64,000 bases of DNA from Boseongicola sp. (GTDB lineage Bacteria; Pseudomonadota; Alphaproteobacteria; Rhodobacterales; Rhodobacteraceae): NCBI GenBank assembly GCA_014075275.1, contig CP046179.1, positions 3,481,932-3,545,931 of the forward strand, in the 5' to 3' direction. Position 1 is the stretch's first letter. Each line of letters begins with the position of its first letter. The notes beneath the pieces are model-generated. The model worked only from the letters and a program-made list of their open reading frames with translations. It ran no database searches and was not told the origin of the DNA. The position numbers were made by a program, and so were the translations under genes. Positions 27,475 through 36,588 of this stretch are shown in pieces.

Positions 27475-28934
27475 GGGGCAACCTCTTTTGGTGGAATGTT
27501 CGCCAGCGTTTCCAGAAGGACGGACCAGCAATTTTTGACGGATGACACGCTGATGCGTTCGTCCGGGCTGTGGACGTCCAGGATCGTTGGACCATAGGAA
27601 ATCATTTCGATATGCGGGAAAATTGCGGACAAAACCCCGCACTCCAGCCCGGCATGGATCACTTCGCGGCGCATTTCGTGGCCATTTACACTGCGATACG
27701 CAGCCGCTGCGGCCTGTGCCAATACGCTTTCGCCTTGAGGTTCCCAGGCTGGTTGTGCGTTTTCGGTGCGCAGGTCTTCCGCAAATGATCCCGCCGCGCA
27801 CCGGAGGTTTTCAACCAACGCGGCAAGCTCGGTGTCCACACAACTTCGCGCCAGACAGGCTACTTTGATATGTCCGGCCTTCGCAGACACCAGACCGACG
27901 CTGTTTGAAGTTTCAACAACACCTTCGATGTCTTCGCGCATTGCAACTATACCGCTGGGAATGTCACATAACGCCTTTAGCAATGCAGTGCTGTCTTCTT
28001 TTCGAAACCCAACGCAATCCGCTGTTGTTGCTGCAAGCGAAACGCTCAATCCGGGATCGCTGGGATAAGCATCTTTCAAAGTGAGGTCAGCGTCCAAGAT
28101 AACTTTTTGTAACGGGACCAGTTGGTCTTCCGGAATGGAAATCACGGCAACCGCCTCGGACGGGATGGCATTGATGGATTGCCCGCCTGTCAGCGACTTC
28201 AATGTGAGATCAAGGCCAGAACAATTTCGCAGCACCCTAGCGAGCTCAAAAATTGCATTGGCGCGCCCCAGATGAATATGAACACCGGAGTGCCCGCCCT
28301 TTCCGCCTGAGACGGTAACGGCTTGCACAATATTCTCCGCAGGACAGGGTTCGGTAGGGCGACGTGCCTCGATGATCACATCGATGGCCCCGGCGCAGCC
28401 AAGCATTAGAACGTCGTCTTCTTCGGAATCGAGGTTTATCAGTGCGCCGGCTTTCAGATCTCCTGCACGCAAAGCGGCGGCACCCGACATGCCCACCTCT
28501 TCGTCCACCGTGAAAAGAGCCTCAATCGGCGGATGCGGATGATCTGCGGTTGTCAATATCGCCAACGTCATCGCAACCTCGATGCCGTTGTCGGCCCCAA
28601 GTGTGGTTCCATCGGCACTTATCCAATCACCGGATTTCTTAATCACGATTGGGTCCTGATCAAAATCGATTGCCACCCCTTCCTGCGCCACCTGAACCAT
28701 ATCCAAGTGCGATTGCAGTGCGATCATCGGGCGATTTTCCATGCCCGGGGTTGCGGGTTTACGGACGATGACATTGCCATTGGCGAACGAGTAAGTTTCC
28801 AACCCATGTGCATGACCAAGTTCAGCCACAAAGTGACTGGCCGCTTCTTCTTTTCCAGATCCCCGCGGTATCTGGCTTAAAGCAAGGAAGTGAGACCAAA
28901 CAGAGGACGGTCTTAGGGTATCTAAGTAGTTCAT
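27471..28934 (-). CDS. pepD: Aminoacyl-histidine dipeptidase-like peptidase (M20 family, PepD)
   Basis: 487 residues, normal for PepD. M20 metal motifs are ALQSHLDMVQ (first His and Asp), TTLGADNGIEVAM (bridging Asp) and FTVDEEVGMSGA (catalytic Glu, metal Glu). The LINLDSEEDDVLMLGCAG region and the VIHAGLECG loop are as in Xaa-His dipeptidases. It cleaves dipeptides such as carnosine-like or Xaa-His substrates in the cytosol. A strong hairpin separates it from the permease gene upstream. Confidence 0.93.
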   Translation of the reverse strand: MNYLDTLRPSSVWSHFLALSQIPRGSGKEEAASHFVAELGHAHGLETYSFANGNVIVRKPATPGMENRPMIALQSHLDMVQVAQEGVAIDFDQDPIVIKKSGDWISADGTTLGADNGIEVAMTLAILTTADHPHPPIEALFTVDEEVGMSGAAALRAGDLKAGALINLDSEEDDVLMLGCAGAIDVIIEARRPTEPCPAENIVQAVTVSGGKGGHSGVHIHLGRANAIFELARVLRNCSGLDLTLKSLTGGQSINAIPSEAVAVISIPEDQLVPLQKVILDADLTLKDAYPSDPGLSVSLAATTADCVGFRKEDSTALLKALCDIPSGIVAMREDIEGVVETSNSVGLVSAKAGHIKVACLARSCVDTELAALVENLRCAAGSFAEDLRTENAQPAWEPQGESVLAQAAAAAYRSVNGHEMRREVIHAGLECGVLSAIFPHIEMISYGPTILDVHSPDERISVSSVKNCWSVLLETLANIPPKEVAP

Positions 28935-28960
28935 TGAGTGAACTTTCGCAGCGAAACGAA

Positions 28961-28982
28961 GGCGGGCCTTGGCAGGCCCGCC
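28961..28982 (-). terminator. Hairpin between the NCS1 permease and pepD genes
   Basis: A perfect 9-base stem (GGCGGGCCT / AGGCCCGCC) with a 4-base loop, 12 bases after the permease stop on the minus strand. It is followed by TTCGTTTC, a poor T run. It probably ends or attenuates transcription from the permease gene into pepD. Confidence 0.65.
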
Positions 28983-28994
28983 CCGAAATTTCCA

Positions 28995-30299
28995 TCAGCC
29001 TTCGGTCTTCATGGCCTTCGCAATAATGAAATAAGCGACACTGGTTGTGAAAAGCGCATCCACAGCCGACAGGCCGGAAAGGCTGAACATCCCTTGTTCT
29101 GTCATATACCCAGTGACTGTTCCGATGACCCAGGCGGCCAAAGCTGGGATGCCAATTGCGGGGCGCTGTTCCAGATCCTCGACCTGGTAACCTGATTTTC
29201 TGACCAAAAAGTAATCAACCACATATATCCCGGCCAAGGGTGTAGCAGCCACGCCGATCAAGATCAGGAAGTTGATGAAATATGCCGTAATTCCCAACAA
29301 TGCAGCCACAGTTGCAATGACCGAGCCAATGACCGTCACCTGCCATGATGGAAGCTTCGGCACAAAAGTTGAGATGGTCAGCGTTGACGAATAGAGGTTA
29401 GTGATATTGGTCGACCAGGTCGCGAATATCAAAACGAACAATGCGACAAAGACTACACCCATGGCAGCCATTATGGCCATGATATCAGCCTCGCCGGTAC
29501 GCGTGGCTGGGATGGTGACCAGAGTTAAGACAGCCGGAAAAGTTATTCCGATACCGACAAGCGCGCCGATTATCGCCTGCTTGTCGTTGGGGCAATAGCG
29601 TGAAAAGTCGGGCATCAGTACTGCTGTCAGTACCGTCATGCCTATTGCGCCAGTAAGCACTGCGACCAAGCTTCCATCGGTCTGATTAAAAGCGAAATCG
29701 ATGGCATTGCTTCCTTCTCCACCACCTGAAGCCGCGAAGGCAACGTAGAAAAGAAAAAGTGCGAGAAGTGGCACAGAATAACGAGAGAATTTCTCAACCG
29801 CGCTAAACCCGAATATCGTTGTTGCTGTCATGGCAATCGAACCAAGCAGAACGCACACCCAGACCGAAACTGAAACCCCAAGCATGTTGTCTAAGGCCGC
29901 CGCAACCGCGATGCCAAATTCTTCAATCGTGACCGCAAACCACCCCAAAAGAATTACTGCCATCAAAAGGTTGACCAAACGAGCGCCCTTTTGACCGAAC
30001 GGAAATTGCAGGATCATGTAGGTAGACAGGCGAGATCGCGAACCTATGACAGCCGTGAGTGCACCCAAAACTGCTACCATGCCACAGCCAATCCAGAAAT
30101 CAAGGTTCGCTGTCGCAAATCCATATTCTGCGGACAAAAACGCACCAAACACCATTGCGGGCAAGGTTATCCCGATTGCGCAAATAATTGCGGCCACCTG
30201 CCAACCAGTCGTATTGATTCCGAACGGCACAGGCACGGTTGTGTAGTCATCCAATAGATCTGTTAATGGCGCCTGCGGCGCGGTATTTTGATCAGTCAT
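28995..30299 (-). CDS. NCS1-type permease (CodB-like, purine/cytosine family)
   Basis: 434 residues. The ATG at 30299 follows a strong GGGAGGG site. About 12 membrane segments and family features (VPVPFGINTTGWQVAAIICAI near the start; MTVLTAVLMPDFSRYCPNDKQA in the middle) place it in NCS1, near CodB. The substrate could be cytosine, hydantoin, allantoin or another nitrogen compound; in this arginine/peptide operon a hydantoin-like or ureido compound is possible but unproven. Confidence 0.88.
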   Translation of the reverse strand: MTDQNTAPQAPLTDLLDDYTTVPVPFGINTTGWQVAAIICAIGITLPAMVFGAFLSAEYGFATANLDFWIGCGMVAVLGALTAVIGSRSRLSTYMILQFPFGQKGARLVNLLMAVILLGWFAVTIEEFGIAVAAALDNMLGVSVSVWVCVLLGSIAMTATTIFGFSAVEKFSRYSVPLLALFLFYVAFAASGGGEGSNAIDFAFNQTDGSLVAVLTGAIGMTVLTAVLMPDFSRYCPNDKQAIIGALVGIGITFPAVLTLVTIPATRTGEADIMAIMAAMGVVFVALFVLIFATWSTNITNLYSSTLTISTFVPKLPSWQVTVIGSVIATVAALLGITAYFINFLILIGVAATPLAGIYVVDYFLVRKSGYQVEDLEQRPAIGIPALAAWVIGTVTGYMTEQGMFSLSGLSAVDALFTTSVAYFIIAKAMKTEG

Positions 30300-30353
30300 T
30301 TGTCCCTCCCAGGTGTCGTCTTGTTCGCACACGAAGGTGCGACATTAGCTTCA

Positions 30354-30848
30354 TTAATTTCCGCGTTCCTCGTTTAGCCTTGCCCGCAAATCGTCAGCAG
30401 CCCGCAATCGAAACCCGTGTGATTTCAAAACAGCCATATGCGTTGTCACTTTCACGCTGATGACGCCGGGAATTCGGTCGACTTCTTCGACCAATGCCAA
30501 CCCAAACTGAAGGCTTTCAGCCAATAGGTATGCATAGACGTCGTGAGAGCCGCCACCGTAGCTCACCATGTCAATTTGAGGCAGGTCCACTAGGCGGTCT
30601 GCAACGTCCGCCATCTTTCCAGGGGCCGTATCGATATTGAGGTCCAAATAGACGCGGCCCGTTGCAACAGGATCGAGTACAGCTGTCGTCAGCAAGATGC
30701 GCCTTTCGATCAACGAAGTAATTCGATTGCGCACCGTGCGTTCGGTTACATCGCCCAGCGTTTCGGAAATTTGACTCGCGGACATCCGAGCGTCTTCTGC
30801 GAGAAGTTTGGCTATGCCTTCGTCCAGACTGTCCAGCTTCTTGCTCAC
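30354..30848 (-). CDS. Lrp/AsnC-family transcriptional regulator
   Basis: 164 residues. The N-terminal helix-turn-helix (LDEGIAKLLAEDARMSASQI, then TERTVRNRITSLIERRIL) is followed by a RAM (AsnC ligand) domain, with the VISVKVTTHMAVLKS end. It heads the minus-strand run that includes permease, peptidases, arginase and ornithine cyclodeaminase, so it probably controls that run in response to an amino acid. The spacing to the permease gene is 54 bases. Confidence 0.92.
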   Translation of the reverse strand: MSKKLDSLDEGIAKLLAEDARMSASQISETLGDVTERTVRNRITSLIERRILLTTAVLDPVATGRVYLDLNIDTAPGKMADVADRLVDLPQIDMVSYGGGSHDVYAYLLAESLQFGLALVEEVDRIPGVISVKVTTHMAVLKSHGFRLRAADDLRARLNEERGN

Positions 30849-31080
30849 GCGTTAAGTTCCGAAAATGGATAATTTAATTATTATTTTTCCATTATCGGAA
30901 ATAATTGTCAAGAATTCTTCATAATTTGGAAAAATAGGCGTGACTGAATCGAGAAAGTTAACGAGTTGGTGCACGACCCGACATGTAAAAGTAGCATGTG
31001 CGAAACTGCACTTTGGGACCAACCCATTCACCGAAGCATCTACTCCTCGCAACGTAGGCTGACTTTCTCGCGGCATTGCA

Positions 31081-31611
31081 GCATACACCCGACAGGCTTT
31101 GGCCGTCACAGTTCGCACAAGGTTGGGCGCCGAAGATGTCTTGGAGGCGCTGTATCCGCCGCTCCTGCGCCAGGGGACTCCAGAATTTATCCGATCAGAT
31201 AATGGCCCCGAGATCGTCGCCGAAGCGATGCAGGACTGGTTGTTAAAGGTCGGCATCAAACCGATCCACATCTACTCAGGATCACCCCACTCATCGTTTG
31301 CACTCAAACGACTGCAGGGCAGTGCATGGGAGAACGGCTACAACGAACGGTTCAACGGAACACTTCGCCGGGAAGTCCTGAACGCTGAGTGGTTTGCGAC
31401 GACAAAACAGGCTCAGATCGTCATCAATCACTGGCTCAGGCAATACAATCGCACACGCCCCCATCAGGCACTCAACATGCGGCCACCCGTGCCAGAAACT
31501 CTAATCAGGAATGGCACTGAGCTTGTGGGCTGGACAACACGAATGGCGGCTTTGAGGTCTGTGTACTGTTGTCGAACAATTGTAGAGCGCCCTAAATTCA
31601 AGTTTAGGTGA
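31081..31611 (+). mobile_element. IS3-family transposase remnant (3' part of orfB)
   Basis: Reading starts at AYTRQALAV and continues through RSDNGPEIVAEA to WENGYNERFNG and HQALNMRPPVPE, the C-terminal half of an IS3 OrfB. The first catalytic Asp and the N-terminal half are missing. A 39-base in-frame insert (31288-31326) lengthens the loop between the second Asp and the Glu. It cannot transpose alone. The 3' end overlaps the convergent amidohydrolase stop by 8 bases. It is a different element from the IS at 7.5-8.9 kb. Confidence 0.85.
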
Positions 31612-32383
31612 TCTGGATACCATACAAAGATCTAGCAGATTCTTCGTCAGTGACGTGTCGCCAATCATCCAGAGCCGCAAATGTTTTTTGATAAGTGATT
31701 TGGTCTTCGTGTTGCGTATGCGGCCAATCGCTGCCCCAGACGACGTGGTGGTTGGGCAGCTTGGAAAGCAGGAATTGAGCATGTGGGCGCAGGTCGAATG
31801 AAGTTCGGTAATGAGCTGAGAACTTGAAGTAGAGATTTGAAAGATCACCAAGACCGGATACTGCCTGGATCATTGGATCATCTTCTGGATTTGGTTCCGA
31901 CGGCAATCCAAAGTGATCTACGACCAGCTTGACGCCCTGATCAGCCAGTGACGCCAATTTCGTTGCCAGCCGCCGCCCTTCGAGGTGCACCTCGAGGTGC
32001 AAACTTCTTTTTCGCAGTTTTTCAAAAAGCGTCTGAGCTGTCTTTCCTGCTAGGTCTGGAATTTCTGCGCCGCGAACAAGGTTCCACCGAATCCCGCGAA
32101 TCCCAGCTTGAACCAGCCGATCCAAATCGGTGTCGCTCACGTCCAGCGCGACAATCGCGACACCAGCAAATCGTTTGCGGTCTAACTTGTCCAACGCCGC
32201 ACACAGTTCAGTATTGTCTGTTCCAAGAAAGCTGACCTGCACGATAACACCACCTTTAAGGCCATGCTGTGTTTGGTGATCCAGCCAATGAGCCAGTGGC
32301 GCAGGTGTTTTTGGCGTATAGCGAGCGCCTGAAATGGCCATCGCCGTTTCATAAACATGCGCGTGGCAGTCAAACTGGATCAT
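31604..32383 (-). CDS. Amidohydrolase-2 family hydrolase (pyrone-dicarboxylate lactonase-like)
   Basis: 259 residues from the ATG at 32383, with GGAGG 10 bases before it. TIM-barrel amidohydrolase features are FDCHAHVYE (metal His pair), LVVDHFGLP (His), and VWGSDWPHTQ (metal Asp), as in 2-pyrone-4,6-dicarboxylate lactonase and related enzymes. It probably opens a lactone or decarboxylates a carboxylic acid. It is divergent from a GntR regulator and a TctCBA transporter, which suits hydrolysis of the imported carboxylate. The exact substrate is unknown. Confidence 0.85.
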   Translation of the reverse strand: MIQFDCHAHVYETAMAISGARYTPKTPAPLAHWLDHQTQHGLKGGVIVQVSFLGTDNTELCAALDKLDRKRFAGVAIVALDVSDTDLDRLVQAGIRGIRWNLVRGAEIPDLAGKTAQTLFEKLRKRSLHLEVHLEGRRLATKLASLADQGVKLVVDHFGLPSEPNPEDDPMIQAVSGLGDLSNLYFKFSAHYRTSFDLRPHAQFLLSKLPNHHVVWGSDWPHTQHEDQITYQKTFAALDDWRHVTDEESARSLYGIQIT

Positions 32384-32413
32384 TCGGCAAGGCCTCCAAT
32401 TCATATATATGAC

Positions 32414-32423
32414 TAGTTGACTA
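32414..32423. promoter_or_regulatory. Candidate GntR operator in the divergent promoter region
   Basis: The short palindrome TAGT-TG-ACTA lies between the amidohydrolase and GntR starts, 41 bases before the GntR ATG. UTRA-type GntR proteins bind such T/A-rich palindromes and often regulate themselves. Only the pattern is seen. Confidence 0.35.
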
Positions 32424-32464
32424 AATGTATCATCTTGGTCTAGTAGTAACCCGGGAGGAAGTTC

Positions 32465-33196
32465 ATGGCTACTGGTTTTACAACGACAGATGAACGATTG
32501 CCTGCATATGTGCGCCTTCGGGACACGCTTGCGTATCGGATCGCACAGGGTGAGTGGACTGCGGACGAGCCAATTCCCTCTGAGTCGCGCCTGGCTAAAG
32601 AATATGGGCTTTCCGTCGGAACCGTGCGCAAAGGCATCGATGGCCTCGTTATCGAAGGATTGTTAGAGCGGCGGCAAGGCTCTGGCACGTTTGTTCGCGC
32701 GCCCTCGTTTGATGCAACCTTGTTCCGGTTCTTTCAATTACGCGAATCCGACGGCTCGCCGCTATCGATCCCCTCCAGCCAATTGATCCTGCGAAGCATC
32801 GCCGCCGCGCCGAAGGAAGCAGCTGATGCTCTTGGAACTGACAACGTCATAAAAATAGTTCGTCTGCGGAGCCTGTCTGACGTCCCAGTTCTGTTCGAGG
32901 AAATATATATCCCGCTGAAACGCTTCTCTGGGTTTGAGCAAATGCCAGATACAGATTTTGGGCCGCTGCTTTATCCGCTCTATTTCGAGAAATTTGGCGT
33001 TCTGGTGAAGCGAGCAATTGATGATTTGTCGTTTGGGTTCGCCTCGGACGCAGTGGCGCAGCAGTTGCGGCTAGAACCCCGCGCACCGCTGGCCGTCATC
33101 CGCCGCACAGCCTTTGATATCGAAGATAACCCCGTCGAATGGAGGATAGCGCAGGGAAGTGCCGCGCAATTCCTCTACCGCAGCGAAATCACATGA
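32465..33196 (+). CDS. GntR-family regulator with UTRA domain (HutC subfamily)
   Basis: 243 residues. The ATG follows a GGGAGGAAG site. Winged helix-turn-helix at residues about 20-80 (PSESRLAKEYGLSVGTVRKGIDGL, then ERRQGSGTFV) and a C-terminal UTRA effector domain (about 95-240, ending with RRTAFDIEDNPVEWR). It is likely to sense the carboxylate taken up by the adjacent transporter and to repress that operon and the divergent amidohydrolase. Confidence 0.93.
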   Translation: MATGFTTTDERLPAYVRLRDTLAYRIAQGEWTADEPIPSESRLAKEYGLSVGTVRKGIDGLVIEGLLERRQGSGTFVRAPSFDATLFRFFQLRESDGSPLSIPSSQLILRSIAAAPKEAADALGTDNVIKIVRLRSLSDVPVLFEEIYIPLKRFSGFEQMPDTDFGPLLYPLYFEKFGVLVKRAIDDLSFGFASDAVAQQLRLEPRAPLAVIRRTAFDIEDNPVEWRIAQGSAAQFLYRSEIT

Positions 33197-33228
33197 ACAG
33201 ACTACGACCAATCAATGGGAGAAATAGA

Positions 33229-34179
33229 ATGAACACTAAAGTGACTTTAATTGGCCTGACAGCTGTTGCGGCGCTGGCCACACCAGCACTCGCGGAATAC
33301 CCTGAGCGTGCCATTGAACTGACTATTCCGGCAGGGGCCGGCGGCGGCACAGATACCAGCGCACGAAAGCTGGCGATCTTGCTAGAAGAGGCGCTTGGTA
33401 CATCCATCGCGGTTCTGAATGTAGGCGGCGGCGGTGGCTCCGTCGGCGCATCACAATTCATGCAAGCCAAGCCAGACGGGTATTCTCTTTTTGCCACTTG
33501 GAACAGCCCGCTTACGACAGTGCCACAAGTGCAAAACGTGGCGTATTCTTTGGACAGCTTTACGCCGATAGCATCGACATCCGAAACGGCTTACACCCTT
33601 TGCGTCAATGCCGATTTCCCTGCAGATGATGGTGCTGGTTTCCTTGAGGAACTGGCAGCAAATCCTGCGAAATACACCTACGGAAATGATGGAATCGGCG
33701 GCACGATGCAATTGGCTGCCGAACGCGTTTTCCAGGCCAAGGGCATTGACGCTATCGCGATCCCCTTCGGTGGTGCAGGTGAAACATTGCAGAACTTCCT
33801 TGGCGGACATGTTGATATTTACGGCGGGTCGATCTCGACCGTATTGCCATATGTCGAAACAGGCGAGGCCAAATGCCTGCTTGTAACTTCAGGTGCGGAC
33901 GTGCCCGCGCTTCCACAGGCATCGGGCCTTGAAGCGCTTGGGATGGGCGACAAGGAAACCCTGTTGTGGCGTGCAATCCTTGGGCCAAAAGACATGGACC
34001 CTGCGATCGTTGAAATGCTGGCCAACATCATCGAAGCTTCTGTGAACGATCCAGGCTATGTGGAGTTTTTGGCCACAAAAGGCGAAGTGCCAAACGTTGT
34101 TAAGGGCTCTGACCTTGGCGCACGTCTGCAAGCCGAGTTTGATGCGCTAGCCGAAGTGTCCAAAGGCCTCGGGCTGTAA
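33229..34179 (+). CDS. tctC: Tripartite tricarboxylate transporter binding protein TctC
   Basis: 316 residues. The ATG at 33229 follows a GGGAGAAATAG site. A signal peptide (MNTKVTLIGLTAVAALATPALA) precedes the Bug/TctC fold: ELTIPAGAGGGTDTSARKLA, VLNVGGGGGSVGASQFM and YGNDGIGGTMQLAA. Periplasmic capture of a carboxylate for the TctAB membrane part. It is followed directly by tctB and tctA, with gaps of 3 bases. Confidence 0.94.
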   Translation: MNTKVTLIGLTAVAALATPALAEYPERAIELTIPAGAGGGTDTSARKLAILLEEALGTSIAVLNVGGGGGSVGASQFMQAKPDGYSLFATWNSPLTTVPQVQNVAYSLDSFTPIASTSETAYTLCVNADFPADDGAGFLEELAANPAKYTYGNDGIGGTMQLAAERVFQAKGIDAIAIPFGGAGETLQNFLGGHVDIYGGSISTVLPYVETGEAKCLLVTSGADVPALPQASGLEALGMGDKETLLWRAILGPKDMDPAIVEMLANIIEASVNDPGYVEFLATKGEVPNVVKGSDLGARLQAEFDALAEVSKGLGL

Positions 34180-34182
34180 ATC

Positions 34183-34632
34183 ATGGAACGCCGTCAGGAT
34201 ATCACGCTTGGAGCCATTGTCATGGCTCTGGGCATTTTCGCTGCATGGATGGCAACGTCCTACCAAGGTGCCGGAGGGACATACCCAATGGTGCTGGGCA
34301 TTATCCTGACGCTTCTGGGCGGAGCGGTGGCAGCCAAAGCCATCCGGTCCGCCTCGGACGACGAACGAGAATTGATCGGTGCGCCCGTCAAGATGTTCAC
34401 CACAGTGGCTGCTGGTGTGGCCTTTGTGGCGCTGGTGGTGCCACTAGGGTTTTACACTGCCTCGTTGTTGCTCATGGTACTTTTGCCGCTCGCTTTGGGG
34501 TTTCGGCAAGTGGTCTATGCACTGATTGTGGCTGCAGTGTTTATGAGCGTTGTCTACGTCGTCTTCTCAGTCCTTCTCGAAAAGCCGCTACCACGTGAAG
34601 CGCTGCAATCGATATTTGGTGCAGGGGGCTAA
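34183..34632 (+). CDS. tctB: Tripartite tricarboxylate transporter small membrane subunit TctB
   Basis: 149 residues with four membrane segments: about residues 8-26, 33-52, 68-90 and 100-128. This is the normal size and layout of TctB, which sits between tctC and tctA here as in the known Tct operon. Confidence 0.9.
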   Translation: MERRQDITLGAIVMALGIFAAWMATSYQGAGGTYPMVLGIILTLLGGAVAAKAIRSASDDERELIGAPVKMFTTVAAGVAFVALVVPLGFYTASLLLMVLLPLALGFRQVVYALIVAAVFMSVVYVVFSVLLEKPLPREALQSIFGAGG

Positions 34633-34635
34633 GCT

Positions 34636-36132
34636 ATGGATTTTTATACAAATGCCCTCAGCAATGTTCTGACATTTTGGCCAATAGTGGCCATGATTGG
34701 AGCCACTCTTCTTGGTGTTTTTATCGGCGCTCTACCGGGCTTGAACCCGGTCATGACGATCGCTCTGCTTTTGCCGCTGACGTATTCGATGGACCCACTG
34801 GTCGCTTTGGCCATGGTCGCGGGCATCTACAACGGCTCCATGTATGGCGGCGCAATTCCAGCGATCCTACTGCGCATCCCCGGCACGCCCGCATCCATTG
34901 CAACCACTTTCGATGGCTTTCCGATGGCTGATAAAGGCGAAGCCGCCAAAGCGCTTAAAATCGCGTGTTGGTCCTCAGCGGTCGGCGGCATCGCGTCCGC
35001 AATCGCTTTGATGACAATCGGCCCGCTTCTGGCCCGCGTGACTCTTTTCTTCGGCCCTGCAGAGTATTTCTGGATAGCCATCTTTGGCATGGCATCAGTT
35101 GGTGTCCTCGTCGGTTCAGATGCGATTAAGGGAATTACGGCAGCAGTTCTGGGTCTTTTGATTGGAACGATCGGCATCGACAGTCTGTCTGGACAAGCGC
35201 GCTATACATTTGGTCAAACTTGGCTTTTGGGCGGGCTCGACCTGATCGTCGTCCTTGTAGGCCTATATGCCTTGCCGCCCGTTCTTCAATTAGCTGAGAA
35301 ATGCGATTTGAAGGGACTTTCGGCGGCACAGTTGAAATTGACCAACGTTCCTTTCAAGAAAGGCGAAATCCGAGGACTTTTCCCGACCTGGTTGCGCTCT
35401 TCGGGTATCGGAATTGGCGTGGGCATCCTTCCCGGGGCTGGCGGCAATATCGCCGCTTTCCTTAGCTATGGTGCGGCTAAGAATGCCTCAAACGATCCTG
35501 ATAGTTTCGGCAAGGGAAACCCGCAGGGCATCGCGGCTGCGGAATGCGGCAACAACGCCGACAACGCTGCATCGATGATTCCAGCATTGTCGCTCGGAAT
35601 CCCCGGTAACGTGGTCGCCGCGCTGGTTCTGAGCGCGCTGACGATTCACGGATTGCAGCCAGGTCCGCAGCTATTCCACCAGAACCCCGTCCTCGTTGGG
35701 GGATTCATGATGGAGATGCTGATCACGTCGCTTTTGATCTTCCTTCTTGGAGGCACTATCGCGACACGGGTCTTTGCGCAATTCCAGCGGCTTCCCGGTG
35801 TACTATTAGTGCCGTCCATCCTGATCCTCATGTGCGTTGGCGTCTATGTCATCAATGGCAGACCCGTTGACCTATGGGTCATGCTGGCAGCCGGTGTTGC
35901 TGGTTATTTTCTTGAAAAGGTGAACGTCCCTCTTGCTCCCATCATCCTTGGAATGATCCTGGGCCCAATGGCCGAGCAAAGCGTGCGCCGCGCATTGCTA
36001 ATCAGCCGCGGAGACGCGACAGAACTATTGACTCGTCCAATTTCAGCCGCTTTGGCGATAGCCACAATCCTCATCATTGCTTGGCCAATCATAAAAGCAA
36101 TACGCAACAGAAGGGCAGCCACCCAGAACTGA
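34636..36132 (+). CDS. tctA: Tripartite tricarboxylate transporter large membrane subunit TctA
   Basis: 498 residues, about 12 membrane segments. Family signatures are GVFIGALPGLNPVMTIALLLPLTY at the N-terminus, MYGGAIPAILLRIPGTPAS, and the second GVGILPGAGGNIAAFLSYGAAK repeat in the middle. It is the channel subunit driven by ion gradients. It ends the operon; a broken gene of unknown family follows. Confidence 0.96.
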   Translation: MDFYTNALSNVLTFWPIVAMIGATLLGVFIGALPGLNPVMTIALLLPLTYSMDPLVALAMVAGIYNGSMYGGAIPAILLRIPGTPASIATTFDGFPMADKGEAAKALKIACWSSAVGGIASAIALMTIGPLLARVTLFFGPAEYFWIAIFGMASVGVLVGSDAIKGITAAVLGLLIGTIGIDSLSGQARYTFGQTWLLGGLDLIVVLVGLYALPPVLQLAEKCDLKGLSAAQLKLTNVPFKKGEIRGLFPTWLRSSGIGIGVGILPGAGGNIAAFLSYGAAKNASNDPDSFGKGNPQGIAAAECGNNADNAASMIPALSLGIPGNVVAALVLSALTIHGLQPGPQLFHQNPVLVGGFMMEMLITSLLIFLLGGTIATRVFAQFQRLPGVLLVPSILILMCVGVYVINGRPVDLWVMLAAGVAGYFLEKVNVPLAPIILGMILGPMAEQSVRRALLISRGDATELLTRPISAALAIATILIIAWPIIKAIRNRRAATQN

Positions 36133-36171
36133 AAATTCGAAAAGAAATCTTGAAGCCGCCTAATGGCGTAA

Positions 36172-36588
36172 TGGCATGGGCAAACAGCCCGGGTCATTGA
36201 TCTGATAGAAACATTTTCCGGATTTGGCATGCACTTGCGTGGAGAGACTTTTGGCAAAACCAATGACGCGGCCTTTTCGGCAATTGTGCGAACACCGGAG
36301 CTGCGGATCTGTCTGGAGCACAATCGCGCGGCGCTCTTTGATTATGGTCGTCGCCGTTGAAACGGGAAAGCAGGCTCGACATCGCGGGCCGAAGGACTGG
36401 TCAATGATATTGCGAACGCCCGCAGGGGCAAAAAGCGCCGTAGACATTCCAATCCCGGGCGGACGATGGAGCAAATCAAAGGTATCGCTGGGGCGATAGA
36501 GTTTGGGGCGTTGCTTGCGGACGTAATGGCGGAGATCGCGGACCTGATCAAACACCCACCAGCTGCAATGCCTGAAACGGAGTTTTAA
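36172..36588 (+). pseudogene. Broken gene of unknown family with one in-frame TGA
   Basis: One frame is open from 36172 to a TAA at 36586, broken only by a TGA at 36358-36360. The first part reads like a real protein (TARVIDLIETFSGFGMHL, then FSAIVRTPELRICLEHN). The second has a basic stretch (RRGKKRRRH) followed by a hydrophobic helix (MEQIKGIAGAIEFGALLADV) and ends in PETEF. About 138 codons remain, and the start is lost. I do not recognise the family. It looks like the 3' remnant of a larger gene. Confidence 0.5.

Noticed and set aside
26431-27801. A 456-codon version of the M29-like gene
   Set aside because: The extra N-terminus is the dipeptidase gene in another frame; the ATG at 27474 overlaps the dipeptidase stop as expected for coupling.
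36358-36360. TGA as a selenocysteine codon
   Set aside because: There is no SECIS-like hairpin apparent and no known selenoprotein context; decay of the gene is simpler.
36160-36555. 131-codon minus-strand ORF over the broken gene
   Set aside because: Shadow of the plus-strand frame; it is Arg/Pro/Ser-rich and lacks a ribosome site.
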